From positions 1 through 64,000 of the forward strand of contig NZ_CALMYY010000011.1 of the NCBI RefSeq assembly GCF_937873725.1: a DNA stretch of 64,000 bases. The letters run 5' to 3'. This document shows, piece by piece, positions 50,929-60,500 of the stretch. Origin of the DNA: an uncultured Dietzia sp. (lineage in GTDB: Bacteria; Actinomycetota; Actinomycetes; Mycobacteriales; Mycobacteriaceae). Position 1 is the first letter of the stretch; each line of letters begins with the position of its first letter. The translations under genes and the position numbers were made by a program. The notes beneath the pieces are model-generated. The model made no database searches, had not been told where the DNA came from, and was given only the letters and a program-made list of their open reading frames with translations.

Positions 50929-51677
50929 CGCGGCAACCTCTTTCCCACGAATCCGTCGGAGAGGATGTTGATCCCGTTGAGCAGCGACTGCCCCTTGGAC
51001 ATGGAGTACTCGGTGTAGAGGATGTCGACCGGCTGTTCGGCGACCCGCCAGCCGTGGGTGTCCATGAGTTCGACGAACTCGCTGGCGTGGCTCATGCCGT
51101 TCATCCGCAGGTTGAGCTCGTCGGCCACGCGGCGGTTGAACACCCGCAGGCCGTTGTGGGCGTCGGTCAGGCCGAGCCGCCGCGTGCGCGGGCTGAGCAG
51201 GACCACGGTCCGCAGCACGATCCGCTTGATCAGCGGGACCTGGTCGCCGGCCTCGCGCGGGCGGCCGAAGCGGGTCCCCACCACGATGTCCACGGGCTCG
51301 CTGCGCACCCGCGCGAGCATGGCGAGCACGTCCTTGACCTGGTGCTGCCCGTCCGCGTCAAAGGTGACGAAGTAGCGGGCGCCGGGCTGCGCCCGGGCGT
51401 ACTCGACGCCGGTCTGGATCGCGGCACCCTGCCCCAGGTTGACGGGGTGGCGCACCAGGTGCGCGCCCGAGCGGTGGATCGCGGCGGCGGAACCGTCGGC
51501 CGATCCGTCGTCCACGGCCACGATGTGGGGGAACGTCCCGCGGGCCGCGGAGAGGACCTCCTCGATCACGGTGCCCTCGTTGTAGCAGGGGACGATCAGC
51601 CAGACGTCGCGATTGCGGACGGGGTCGTCCCCGCCCGCTCCGCCCAGCCCCGTGTCGCGCTCACTGTCACCGTTCAT
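50925..51677 (-). CDS. GT2 polyprenyl-phosphate sugar synthase (PpgS-like)
   Basis: A 250-residue GT-A glycosyltransferase of the dolichol-phosphate-mannose-synthase type. Motifs are WLIVPCYNEGTVIEEVL, VDDGSADGSA, the metal-binding FVTFDADGQHQVKD and TDAHNGLRVFNR. Rv3631 makes polyprenyl-phosphate N-acetylgalactosamine, the donor for galactosamine on arabinogalactan; the presence of the DUF2304 partner and galE nearby fits the same role here. ATG at 51677. It heads the leftward operon, divergent from another GT2. Confidence 0.85.
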   Translation of the reverse strand: MNGDSERDTGLGGAGGDDPVRNRDVWLIVPCYNEGTVIEEVLSAARGTFPHIVAVDDGSADGSAAAIHRSGAHLVRHPVNLGQGAAIQTGVEYARAQPGARYFVTFDADGQHQVKDVLAMLARVRSEPVDIVVGTRFGRPREAGDQVPLIKRIVLRTVVLLSPRTRRLGLTDAHNGLRVFNRRVADELNLRMNGMSHASEFVELMDTHGWRVAEQPVDILYTEYSMSKGQSLLNGINILSDGFVGKRLPR

Positions 51678-51687
51678 CGAGGGTCGA

Positions 51688-51693
51688 TACTAT
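51688..51693 (+). promoter_or_regulatory. -10 hexamer TACTAT upstream of the rightward GT2 gene
   Basis: TACTAT is a strong TANNNT match, about 46 bp before ATG 51740, which has its own AAGGA site. Confidence 0.5.
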
Positions 51694-51739
51694 GCGATGA
51701 GACGGACAACCCGGTGACGAGAAGGACGGCGGTTCCCTG

Positions 51740-52636
51740 ATGGCCATCGATGTGATGCTCCCCTACTACGGGGATGTCGGCCACTTCAAGAAGGCCGTGG
51801 ACAGTGTCCTCGGGCAGAGCTACGGGGACTTCCGGCTCATCGTGGTGGACGACGGCTACCCGGATCCGGAGCCCGCCCGCTACATGGCCGAGATCGTGGC
51901 GCGCGACCCGCGTGTGTCGTACGAGAAGAACGAGACCAACCTCGGCGCCAACGGCAACTACCGGAAGTGCGTGGAGATGGTGACCGCGCCGATCGTGGTG
52001 ATCATGGGCGCCGACGACATCATGCTGTCCAACTACCTCCAGGTGGTGGCCGACGGCTTCGCCGCGGTGCCCGACGCCGCCGTGATGGAGGTGGGCGTCA
52101 GCGTGATCGACGAGCACGGCGCCCCGGTGCGGGGGTTGTCGGACTCCGTCAAGTCGTTCACCACGCCCAAGGCGGACGGGCGCACCGTGCTGCACGGCGA
52201 GAAGCTCATGACCTCCCTCATGCACGGTAACTGGACCTACTTCCCGTCGCTGGCGTGGAACTCCGAGTGGATCCGCCGCATCGGGTTCCGCGAGGGCCTG
52301 GACGTGGTGCAGGATCTGGCGCTGCTGGTCGACGTGATCACCGGTGGCGGACACATGGTCTACGACCCCACCCTGGCGTTCCTCTACCGCCGTCACTCGG
52401 CGTCCGACTCCTCGGTCCGGGCGCTGGACGGGCGCCGCTTCGACGAGGAGGCCCGGTTCTTCGCCGGCGAGGCCGACGCCTTTGCCGCCCGCGGGTGGAA
52501 GAGCGCCGAGCGGGCCGCGCGCCTGCACCTCACCTCGCGCCTCAACGCGCTGTCGCTGCTGCCGACCGCCGCCAGGGCCGGGAAGCTGGCCGAGGGCGGG
52601 AAGAAGCTGCTCGGGCACACGTTCCGCACGCGCTGA
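51740..52636 (+). CDS. GT2 family glycosyltransferase
   Basis: A 298-residue GT-A enzyme. It begins IDVMLPYYGDVGHFKKAVDS, with RLIVVDDGYPD and the metal-binding VIMGADDIMLSNY; FREGLDVVQDLALLVDVITG is the acceptor-side acidic region. The last 70 residues are a basic helix suited to membrane association (ARLHLTSRLNALSLLPTAAR). ATG at 51740 has AAGGA upstream, and a TACTAT -10 lies 46 bp away. Sugar and acceptor are unknown; the neighbours suggest cell-wall polysaccharide. Confidence 0.88.
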   Translation: MAIDVMLPYYGDVGHFKKAVDSVLGQSYGDFRLIVVDDGYPDPEPARYMAEIVARDPRVSYEKNETNLGANGNYRKCVEMVTAPIVVIMGADDIMLSNYLQVVADGFAAVPDAAVMEVGVSVIDEHGAPVRGLSDSVKSFTTPKADGRTVLHGEKLMTSLMHGNWTYFPSLAWNSEWIRRIGFREGLDVVQDLALLVDVITGGGHMVYDPTLAFLYRRHSASDSSVRALDGRRFDEEARFFAGEADAFAARGWKSAERAARLHLTSRLNALSLLPTAARAGKLAEGGKKLLGHTFRTR

Positions 52637-52644
52637 CGGCCCGC

Positions 52645-54666
52645 CTACCGCCGCACGATCACGACCGTGGAGCCCACCTCGCGGACGTCGAACAGCGCCG
52701 GATCGGCGAACTGCCGGGGGCGGAAGACGATCTCCTCCCGGGTGTTGTTCCGCTCGAGCGGCATCACGTTGACGGTGGCGGGGAAGACCCACCGCCTCGA
52801 TCCCTTCCGTTGGAGCACCAGCACGTCGGGCCCGCGGAAGGGACCCGAGTCCAGCGCGTCCGCCAGGTCCGCCGGCGAGTCGGCGTCGGCCCACGCGCGG
52901 ATCTCGTCGAGCCTGGCCTCGTAGCGTCCGGCCGGGGTGGCGTAGGCCTGGGCGGGCGCCTGGAAGGTGAAGAACGGCCGGTAGGCGTACAGGGTCGGGT
53001 CCGACGTGAGCAGCACCAGGTCGGACGGCCGGCGGCCGCCGGTCATCTGGTCGATCGCCTCGAGCACGTCCGCCTGGGGCGCCGGGGCCTCGCGGGCGAC
53101 TGCGGCGAAGTGCGAGTCCTCCTCCGAGACGTGCTGGACCATCTGGATCGCGGCCAGCCCGGCCAGCACCACCGCCACCGCCGCGACGCGGCCCCGCGCG
53201 TGCGGGGGCGAGGTGGACACCGCCCACCGCGCGAGAGCCAGGGCCCCGACCACGCCCGCCAGCGCGAGCGCCAGCGTGATGACCGGGATCATCCGGAACG
53301 GCAGCAGCGTGGATCCGCTGACCGTCCGCAGGCCGGACAGTGCGTACCAGCCGAGCACCGCCACGACCATCAGCGTCAGCGCCTGTGCCAGCACGAGCGC
53401 GCGGGCGGGCGCCGGTAGCGGCCAGCCCGGGGTGGAGGGGGTGGCCTCGTCGTCGTCGTTTGTTGGGGGTGGGATGGAGACGTCGCCGGTTCCGCCCCTC
53501 ACCTCGCCGGTTCCGATCCGGGTGGTCACCGCCGCCGCGCCGCGGTCGGCGAGCCGGCCGGCGCCGCCCGGCCAGACCGTCACCACCACCCACCCCACGC
53601 CGATCAGGGCGAGGAGCCCGGCGGCGGACACCTCGAACACCGGCATGGGCCAGCGCGAGCCGATCTCGGGGGCGAAGTGGTTGGCCACGGAACGCTCGGT
53701 CTCCGCGCCGCCGAGCACCGCCAGCAGGTAGCGGTGCCAGAACACCAGCGCGAACGCCGCGGAGAGGCCGGCCATGCCGGCCAGGCGGGACAGCAGCGCC
53801 GCGACCACCCCGCGGTCGGCGCGGGCGAGCCAGGCGTGGCCGACGACGACGAGGCCCACGAGCACCGCCGCGAACCCCGCGATGAGCGTGTAGTCCAGGG
53901 CCGCCCACCCCAGGTAGGCGCCGATCGTCACGACCAGCGGCCACGTGGGCCCGCCGTCCGGCCGGCCCCGCGCGTGCGCGGCGGCGCGGGCGCAGAGCAG
54001 GAACGTCGCCACGACGACCTGCGGCAGCAGGCAGATGAGGATCCACGAGTACGGCTCGTAGGCGTTGGTGTGCCCGCCCACCACGGCGGTGACCACACCG
54101 AACAGCACGGCCAGGCGCGCGGGGACCAGCCAGCGCCAGGCCACGAACGCGATCGCGCCCGCGATGGCCATGGTGACGATGGCGTACGGCTTGTAGAACT
54201 CCCAGGACTCCACGCCGGTCAGCGCTGCCAGCCGGCCGCCCACCCAGAACCACTGCGGCGGGTAGAAGGGGGCGGCGTCGGCGTAGAAGGGGTCGTGGAG
54301 CGCGGGCGAGTCGGCGAAGCGCGTGACGTACGCGACGCGGTTGAGCTGATCGCCCGCGAGCCCGAACAGGTAGTGCGGCGTGCCGTGCAGGAGCAGCCCG
54401 AGGTGCGAGGAGGCCAGGAACGCGGGCCCCGCGGTCCCGAGCAGCCACAGTGCGCGGTCGCCGGTCGCCCGCCGCAGGAGCAGCCACCCCGCGAGGACCA
54501 CGAACCCGGCGGCGAGGGTGGCGCCGAAGGTCTCGGGCAGCCAGCTGGGATCGGCGAACGGCAGGGCGCTCACGGCGGCCAGGGTCAGCGAACCGACGAG
54601 AGCGGCCACGACGAGTCCGGCCAGGAGTTCGGCGGCGCGCCGCGCGGTGAGGCGGGCGTCGGTCAT
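52645..54666 (-). CDS. AftA-like galactan arabinofuranosyltransferase
   Basis: A 673-residue GT-C membrane enzyme. After the first helices, RFADSPALHDPFYADAAPFY followed by PPQWFWVGGR matches the acidic, periplasmic loop of AftA (Rv3792), which adds the first arabinofuranose to galactan from decaprenyl-phosphoryl-arabinose. The C-terminal soluble domain (LLTSDPTLYAYRPFFTFQAP, DIRAWADADS-like region, VFPATVNVMPLERN) also fits. ATG at 54666 overlaps the stop of the flippase-like gene. In M. tuberculosis aftA is with the emb genes, so its position here is different. Confidence 0.7.
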   Translation of the reverse strand: MTDARLTARRAAELLAGLVVAALVGSLTLAAVSALPFADPSWLPETFGATLAAGFVVLAGWLLLRRATGDRALWLLGTAGPAFLASSHLGLLLHGTPHYLFGLAGDQLNRVAYVTRFADSPALHDPFYADAAPFYPPQWFWVGGRLAALTGVESWEFYKPYAIVTMAIAGAIAFVAWRWLVPARLAVLFGVVTAVVGGHTNAYEPYSWILICLLPQVVVATFLLCARAAAHARGRPDGGPTWPLVVTIGAYLGWAALDYTLIAGFAAVLVGLVVVGHAWLARADRGVVAALLSRLAGMAGLSAAFALVFWHRYLLAVLGGAETERSVANHFAPEIGSRWPMPVFEVSAAGLLALIGVGWVVVTVWPGGAGRLADRGAAAVTTRIGTGEVRGGTGDVSIPPPTNDDDEATPSTPGWPLPAPARALVLAQALTLMVVAVLGWYALSGLRTVSGSTLLPFRMIPVITLALALAGVVGALALARWAVSTSPPHARGRVAAVAVVLAGLAAIQMVQHVSEEDSHFAAVAREAPAPQADVLEAIDQMTGGRRPSDLVLLTSDPTLYAYRPFFTFQAPAQAYATPAGRYEARLDEIRAWADADSPADLADALDSGPFRGPDVLVLQRKGSRRWVFPATVNVMPLERNNTREEIVFRPRQFADPALFDVREVGSTVVIVRR

Positions 54667-55958
54667 GTGGCGGGATCCGCGGCGCGGGCGGTGGCGAGCC
54701 CGACCAGGTGCAGGGCCACGCCGACACCGGGCCCGGCGAGCAGCGCGATGGCCGAGCGCACGTCGAGCGGGCCGGGAACGGTGACGAGCAGGATCGCGGC
54801 GGCGGCCACGGCCACCCACCAGCCGGCGTTGTAGAGCAGGTGCCGGTCGAAGGCCAGGGCGGCGTTGCCCGTGACCATCAGCGCGGCGGTGCCGACGGAC
54901 GCGGCGGTGAGGGCGGCCAGGACCGCCCCGGGAAGCTCGAACTCGGCGCCGAACAGCACCCGGATGAGCCACGGCCCCACCAGCCACGCGGCCCCCGCGC
55001 CCACGATGCCGACCGCCGCGACCAGGCCGAGCGGGGCGGCGAGGGCGCGCGCCCCGCCGGCCCGGCGCTGCACGAAGTAGACGATGATCGCGCTCTGGAA
55101 GCTGGTCAGCGGCACCAGGAGCGGGGCCCGGGTGAGGGTGATGGCCAGGATCACCGCGCCGACGAGGGGCGCCGGGTCGGACTCGCGCACGGTCGCGGTG
55201 ACGAAGACGGGGAAGCCCACCACGAGCGCCGAGGTCCCGGCCGAGGCCAGCATCGCGGAACCGGTGTTGCGCCAGAACCTGCCGCGCGCCACGTCGAGCG
55301 CGGACCGCAGCGATTCCCGGGTCGCGGGGGAGAGCGCGACGAGCAGGATCCAGGTGAGCGTGCCCGCCACGGTGGCCACGGCGAACCCCAGCGCGGCGTC
55401 GCCGAGCGTCCACGCCACGGCCGCCGTCGCCAGGCGCAGCGCGGCGTCCACGGTGAGCAGCACCGCGTAGCCTCCCCAGCGTTCGGTGCCCGAGAGCGCT
55501 CCGGCGGTGGCGGCCTGGAGGCTGAAGCCGAGGATCCCGACGGCCATGACCGCCACGCCGACCCCGGAGAAGGTGGGCATCCCCAGGGCGGGCCAGGCCG
55601 GCGCGCTCGCCACCACGACGGCGGCCAACGCCAGCCCGAGCAGCAGCCCGGCGAGGAGCAGGCGCACGCGCGGCCCCGACGCCCGGGCGGAATCGGTCCC
55701 GGCGCCCTCCCGGGCCGAGCGGACCGCGCGGGTGGTCTCCTGCATGAGACCGTTCGCCACGCCGCCGAGCGCGAAGAACGCGCCCCAGTAGGTGGCGAAG
55801 AGCGGGAAGTCCGCCGGTCCCAGGGCGCGACCGGCGATGAGCATCACCAGGTAGCCGGAGGCGGCGGCGAACAGGGTTGCCAGGGTCAGCGCCCGCATCC
55901 CGCCCGAGGGGCCCCGCCCGGCGGTGGGCGTGGGGTCAGCCGCGGCCGGGGTCGACAT
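54663..55958 (-). CDS. polysaccharide flippase-like membrane protein
   Basis: A 431-residue protein with about twelve membrane helices, resembling the MATE/Wzx-type transporters (Rv3630 is the equivalent envelope gene in M. tuberculosis). Residues such as ALGPADFPLFATYWGAFFAL, FSLQAATAGALSGTERWGGY and TRAPLLVPLTSFQSAIIVYF are typical of the family. ATG at 55958 lies inside the end of the M1 peptidase gene (23-bp overlap). The stop overlaps the AftA-like start by 4 nt. It probably moves a lipid-linked sugar across the membrane. Confidence 0.8.
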   Translation of the reverse strand: MSTPAAADPTPTAGRGPSGGMRALTLATLFAAASGYLVMLIAGRALGPADFPLFATYWGAFFALGGVANGLMQETTRAVRSAREGAGTDSARASGPRVRLLLAGLLLGLALAAVVVASAPAWPALGMPTFSGVGVAVMAVGILGFSLQAATAGALSGTERWGGYAVLLTVDAALRLATAAVAWTLGDAALGFAVATVAGTLTWILLVALSPATRESLRSALDVARGRFWRNTGSAMLASAGTSALVVGFPVFVTATVRESDPAPLVGAVILAITLTRAPLLVPLTSFQSAIIVYFVQRRAGGARALAAPLGLVAAVGIVGAGAAWLVGPWLIRVLFGAEFELPGAVLAALTAASVGTAALMVTGNAALAFDRHLLYNAGWWVAVAAAAILLVTVPGPLDVRSAIALLAGPGVGVALHLVGLATARAADPAT

Positions 55959-57330
55959 CGGGCATGCCGAGGGTCGGCGGCAGCGGCTCGGAGAACAACC
56001 AGGCGTTCCACAGCGGGCGCAGGTCGAGGGTGGAGTGGTCGGCGGCCAGGTGGAGGAAGTCGTCGGTGGTCACGGTCCTGCCCGAGTACTTGGCCACCCA
56101 CGCGCGGAGCAGGTCGAAGAACCTCTCGTCTCCGATCGTCAGCCGGAGCACGTGGAGGGTGAGCGCGCCCCGCTTGTAGACGCGGTCGTCGAACATGTCC
56201 TTGGGCCCGGGATCGGCCAGCAGGATGTCCTGGGGGGAGTTCTGCAGCTTGGAGTAGTAGCGCAGCGCGTGGCTCCCGGCGTCCGCGCCGCCGGAGAACT
56301 CCGTCCACAGCCACTCGGCGTAGCAGGCGAAGCCCTCGTGCAGCCAGATGTGCTTCCACTCGGCGGCGGTGACGGCGTTGCCGAACCACTGGTGGGCCAG
56401 CTCGTGGGCGATCAGGCGTTCGTCCGCGGTCCCGGACACGGCCGTGTTGCGGCCGAACGTGGACATGCCCATCGCCTCGAGGGGGATCTCCAGCTCGTCG
56501 TCGGTCACCACCACCTTGTAGCTGTCGAACGGGTACGGGCCGAACAGGTCGGTGAAGACGTCGAGCATCTCGAGCTGGCGGGCGAACGCCACGCGGAAGT
56601 CCCGCTTGAGGTCGGCGGGCAGGAACGCGTGGAACGGCACCGTCCCGCCGGCCGCCTCGAGGTGCTCGTACTGGCCGAGGTTGACCGTGACCAGGTAGGT
56701 GGAGGTCGGCTGGGGGAGGTCGAACTCCCAGGTGGTCATGCTGCCGCTGCGCTTCGTGCCCACGAGCGAGCCGGTCACCACGGCGCGGTACGGCGAATCC
56801 GTGGTGAGCCGGATGTGGAACGGCGCCTTGGAGGACGGGTGGTCGTCGCACGGGAACCAGCTGGCGGCGCCGTTGGGCTGGTTGGCCACCAGGACGCCGT
56901 CGGTGAGCTCCTCCCAGCCGACCTCGCCCCAGGCGCCCCGGATGGGCCGGGGGTTGCCGGAGTAGCGGATGGTGAGGGTGAACGCCGACCCCACGGCGAG
57001 CGGCTCGGTCGGGGTGACCGAGAGCTTGCCCCTCGGGCGCGTGTACTTGGCCACGCGCCCGCCGTTGAGCAGGACCTTGGACACCTCGAGGTGGGGGGAC
57101 AGGTCCAGGTGGACGGCCTCGAGCGGCTCGGTGGCGGTGGCGGTGATCACGGCCTCGCCACGCAGGTTGTTGGAGCTCATCTTGTAGGTGAGGTCCAGCT
57201 CGTAACGGGTGACGCGGTACCCGTGGTTGCCGGCGCTGGGCAGGTAGGGGTCGACCGGATCGGTGCGGGAAGGGTTGCGGGGCGCCGTGATCTTGGCGAC
57301 GAGGTCTCTCTTGACTGCCTTTAATTCCAT
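55936..57330 (-). CDS. M1-family zinc aminopeptidase
   Basis: A 464-residue metallopeptidase, short for the family and lacking the large C-terminal domain of aminopeptidase N. The zinc site is His309-Glu310-x2-His313 in AHELAHQWFG, with Glu332 in WLHEGFACYAEW. The usual exopeptidase GAMEN motif reads PLEAMGMSTFG. ATG at 57330 is preceded by a TACACT hexamer (57341-57346 on the minus strand) about 10 nt away, so translation may be leaderless. Cytosolic; no signal peptide. It probably trims peptides N-terminally. Confidence 0.88.
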   Translation of the reverse strand: MELKAVKRDLVAKITAPRNPSRTDPVDPYLPSAGNHGYRVTRYELDLTYKMSSNNLRGEAVITATATEPLEAVHLDLSPHLEVSKVLLNGGRVAKYTRPRGKLSVTPTEPLAVGSAFTLTIRYSGNPRPIRGAWGEVGWEELTDGVLVANQPNGAASWFPCDDHPSSKAPFHIRLTTDSPYRAVVTGSLVGTKRSGSMTTWEFDLPQPTSTYLVTVNLGQYEHLEAAGGTVPFHAFLPADLKRDFRVAFARQLEMLDVFTDLFGPYPFDSYKVVVTDDELEIPLEAMGMSTFGRNTAVSGTADERLIAHELAHQWFGNAVTAAEWKHIWLHEGFACYAEWLWTEFSGGADAGSHALRYYSKLQNSPQDILLADPGPKDMFDDRVYKRGALTLHVLRLTIGDERFFDLLRAWVAKYSGRTVTTDDFLHLAADHSTLDLRPLWNAWLFSEPLPPTLGMPDVDPGRG

Positions 57331-57389
57331 GACCAGCGCGAGTGTAGTGGACCCGCGCCGGGGGGCCCGTGACGCGCTCCCTCGTCCCA

Positions 57390-57471
57390 CCGGCGGGTGC
57401 GCTGCGTGTCTGCCCGGATTCCGGCCGCTCGCGCTGCGTGTCGGGTCCAGACACGCAGCGCACCCGGCCGG
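57390..57471. repeat. large palindromic element between NRPS stop and M1 start
   Basis: The outer arms 57390-57410 and 57450-57471 are complementary apart from one extra C. The inner copy gcgctgcgtgtc (57431-57442) pairs perfectly with 57450-57461 around the 7-nt loop gggtcca. The 12-mer gcgctgcgtgtc occurs twice in direct orientation, so alternative hairpins are possible. Same style as 8975-9005 and 42593-42623. Confidence 0.85.
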
Positions 57472-57480
57472 TGGGGTTAC

Positions 57481-57508
57481 CCCGGTGGGTCAGCCCCGGT
57501 GGGTCAGC
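57481..57508 (+). repeat. 14-bp tandem repeat covering the NRPS stop
   Basis: cccggtgggtcagc occurs at 57481-57494 and 57495-57508; the second copy contains the stop codon of the NRPS gene (57504-57506, minus strand). Confidence 0.85.
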
Positions 57509-60500
57509 CCCGCCAGGGCGCGATCGGGTTGCCCTGCCAGCGGGTGCCCGCGGGGATGCGGTCGCCGCGCATGACCAGGGAGGCCGGGCCCACGGTGGAG
57601 CCTTTGCCGATCGAGGACGCGGGCAGCGTGACGCAATGGCAGCCCAGGGTGGCGCCGTCCTCGAGGTCCACGCGGTCGATCTGCATGATGCGGTCGTGGA
57701 ACAGGTGCGTCTGCACCACGCAGCCGCGGTTGACGGTGGCGCCGTCACCGAGCGAGATGAGGTCGGCCTCGGGGAGCCAGTACGACTCGCACCACACGCC
57801 CCGCCCGATCCGCGAGCCCAGCAGCCGCAGCATCGCGTTGAGGATCGGCGTGCCGGTGGCGGGGCGGGCCATCCACGGGGCGGCCAGGAGTTCGACGAAC
57901 GAGTCGGCGACCTCGTTGCGCCACACGAACGACGACCACAGCGGCTGCTCCCCGGCGCGGATCCTGCCCACGAACACCCATTTGGCCAGCACGGAGACGA
58001 CCAGCGCCACGAGTCCGGCGTACGCGAGCGCGAGCCCGGAGGTCAGCGCGGCGGCGAGGAAGCCCCACTCCCGGTGGATCCCCTGCATCAGCACCAGGAC
58101 GCTGACGAGCAGGAGGAACGAGAGCCAGACCGGGACCAGTCGCAGGGTCTCCCACGCCCCGCGGGCGGCCTTGAGACGGCGCGGGGGCTGGTAGGTGCGC
58201 CCGTCGTCGTCGCCGTCGGAGACCGTCCGGGGCAGCTTCTGCGGGGGCGAGCCCAGCCACGAGGTCCCCTTCTTGGCCTTCTGCGGAGCGGAGGAGAGCA
58301 CGGCCACCAACCCGCGCGCGGGCACCTTCCGGCCCGCCGACGCGATCCCCGAGTTGCCGAGGAAGGCGCGCTTGCCGATCTGGGCCTGCTCGAGACGCAT
58401 CCAGCCGGACCCCAGCTCGTAGGGCGCGACCATGGTGTCGTCGGCGAGGAAGGCCCCGTCGCGGACCGTGGTGAGCGAAGGGATGAGCAGGACGGTGGAG
58501 GCCTCGACGTCCTTGCCGATCGTCGCGCCCAGGGCGCGGAGCCAGACCGGGGTGAGCATCGAGGCGTAGAGCGGGTAGAGCCAGTTCCGGGAGGCGTCCA
58601 TGATGCGCTCACTGCACCAGGCCTGCCAGGCGGTGCGGGAGTGGACCGGGTGGAAGCCCTCCGCCAGGCCCACCGAGAGCGCACGGATGGACACGAGGGT
58701 CATCGCGGCGAAGAGCACCAGCGCGAGCAGCGCACCGGGGACCGACCACAGGGCCGCGCGCAGCACCAGCTCGCCGGAGGTCCCGGCGTCCCGGGCGCCC
58801 CACGCCACCAGCGCGAGCCCGGCGGCCAGCGCGACCAGCGGCATCGCGCCCAACACCACGGCGGAGACCTGGTAGACCAGGCTCCACACCCGGTTGTGCG
58901 GGGCCGGCTCGGCAGGCCAGCTGGACCCGCGCTTGCCGCGCTTCAGCGCGGGCGAGCCCGCGTACCGCTTCCCGGCCTTCACCGAACCGACCACGGCGGA
59001 GCCGATCTCCACGTGGGCGCCGCGCCCCACCACCGCCCCCGGCATCAGCGTGGACCGGGCGCCCACCACCGCGTTCTCGCCGATCTCGACGGCGCCCACG
59101 TGCACCACGTCGCCGTCGACCCAGTACCCGGCCAGGTCCACCTCCGGCTCGATCGAGGCCCCGTCGCCCACGGTCAGCAGTCCGGTGACGGGCGGCAGGG
59201 TGTGCATGTCCACCCCGTGGCCGATCGTCGCGCCCAACAGGCGGGCGAGGGGCGTGAGCCAGCCGGCGCCCTCCAGATTGGCGGCCCCGGAGGACTCCAC
59301 CAACCGCTCCGCGGCCCAGATCCGCAGGTGGACCGACCCCGCGCGCGGGTAGGTCCCCGGGGTGATCCCCGCCGTGAGGACGCGGCACAGCAGACCCGTG
59401 ACCACCATCCGACCGGCGGGCAGCAGGAGCAGCACGGCCAGGATCCCCAGCGCCCACCACGACACCGGGCGGGCCCACGGGATGCCCGCGTGGGCGGCGA
59501 GGTTGTTGGCGATCCCCAGCCAGGTGAGCCACTGCAGCCCGGTGAGGGTGAGGAGCGGGACCGTGGCGAGTACCTGCAGGATCTGCGCGCCGCGGCCGAC
59601 GGGCCGGACGTGCCGCGGCTCGACCTCGGCCTCGGGCTCGAGCTCGTCGAGGTAGGCCGCGAAGTCGCCGAGCCTGGACCGGTCGTAGATGTCGCCGACC
59701 GTGACGGCGGGGAAGCGCTCGCGGACCGCCACCACCACGTGCGCGGCGGCCAGCGAGCCGCCGCCGAGGGCGAAGAAGTCCTCGTCGACCCCGGAGACGT
59801 CGGCACCGAGGGCGGAGGACCACAGTTCGGCGACCCACGCGTCGGTGCCGTCGAGCTCGGTCTCGCCCGCGGAGGTCTGGGCCAGCGGCCACGGCAGCGC
59901 GGCGCGGTCCACCTTGCCGGAGGTCCGGGTGGGCAGGTCGTCGACCAGCGCCAGGCGGGGGACCACCCCGGCGGGCAGGTGCTCGCGCAGGATCCCCGCG
60001 GCGTCGGCCAGGTCGAAGGTCTCCGGCGTCTCGGCCACCAGGTAGGCCACCAGGACGGACTGGCCGGCGTCGGTCTTCTTCACCGCCGCGGCCCCCGCGC
60101 TCACGCCGGGGAGGGCGGACACCGCCGTGTCCACCTCGCCCAGCTCGAGCCGGCGGCCGCCGATCTTCACCTGGTCGTCGATGCGCCCGTTGAAGTACAG
60201 GCCGTCGGCCTCGAGGCGGACCACGTCGCCGGAGCGGTAGGCGCGCTCCCAGCCGAGGGTCTCCAGGGGGCCGTACTTCTCGGCGTCCTTCTCGGGGTCG
60301 AGGTAGCGGGCCAGCCCGACGCCGCCGATCACCAGTTCCCCGGTCTCGCCGTAGCCGACCGGCCGTCCCGCGGCGTCCACCACGGCCAGGTCCCAGCCGT
60401 CGAGCGGCAGCCCGATAGACACCTCGCCGCGGCCGTCCAGCAGGGCCGCGCAGGCCACGACCGTGGCCTCGGTGGGGCCGTAGGTGTTCCACACCTCGCG

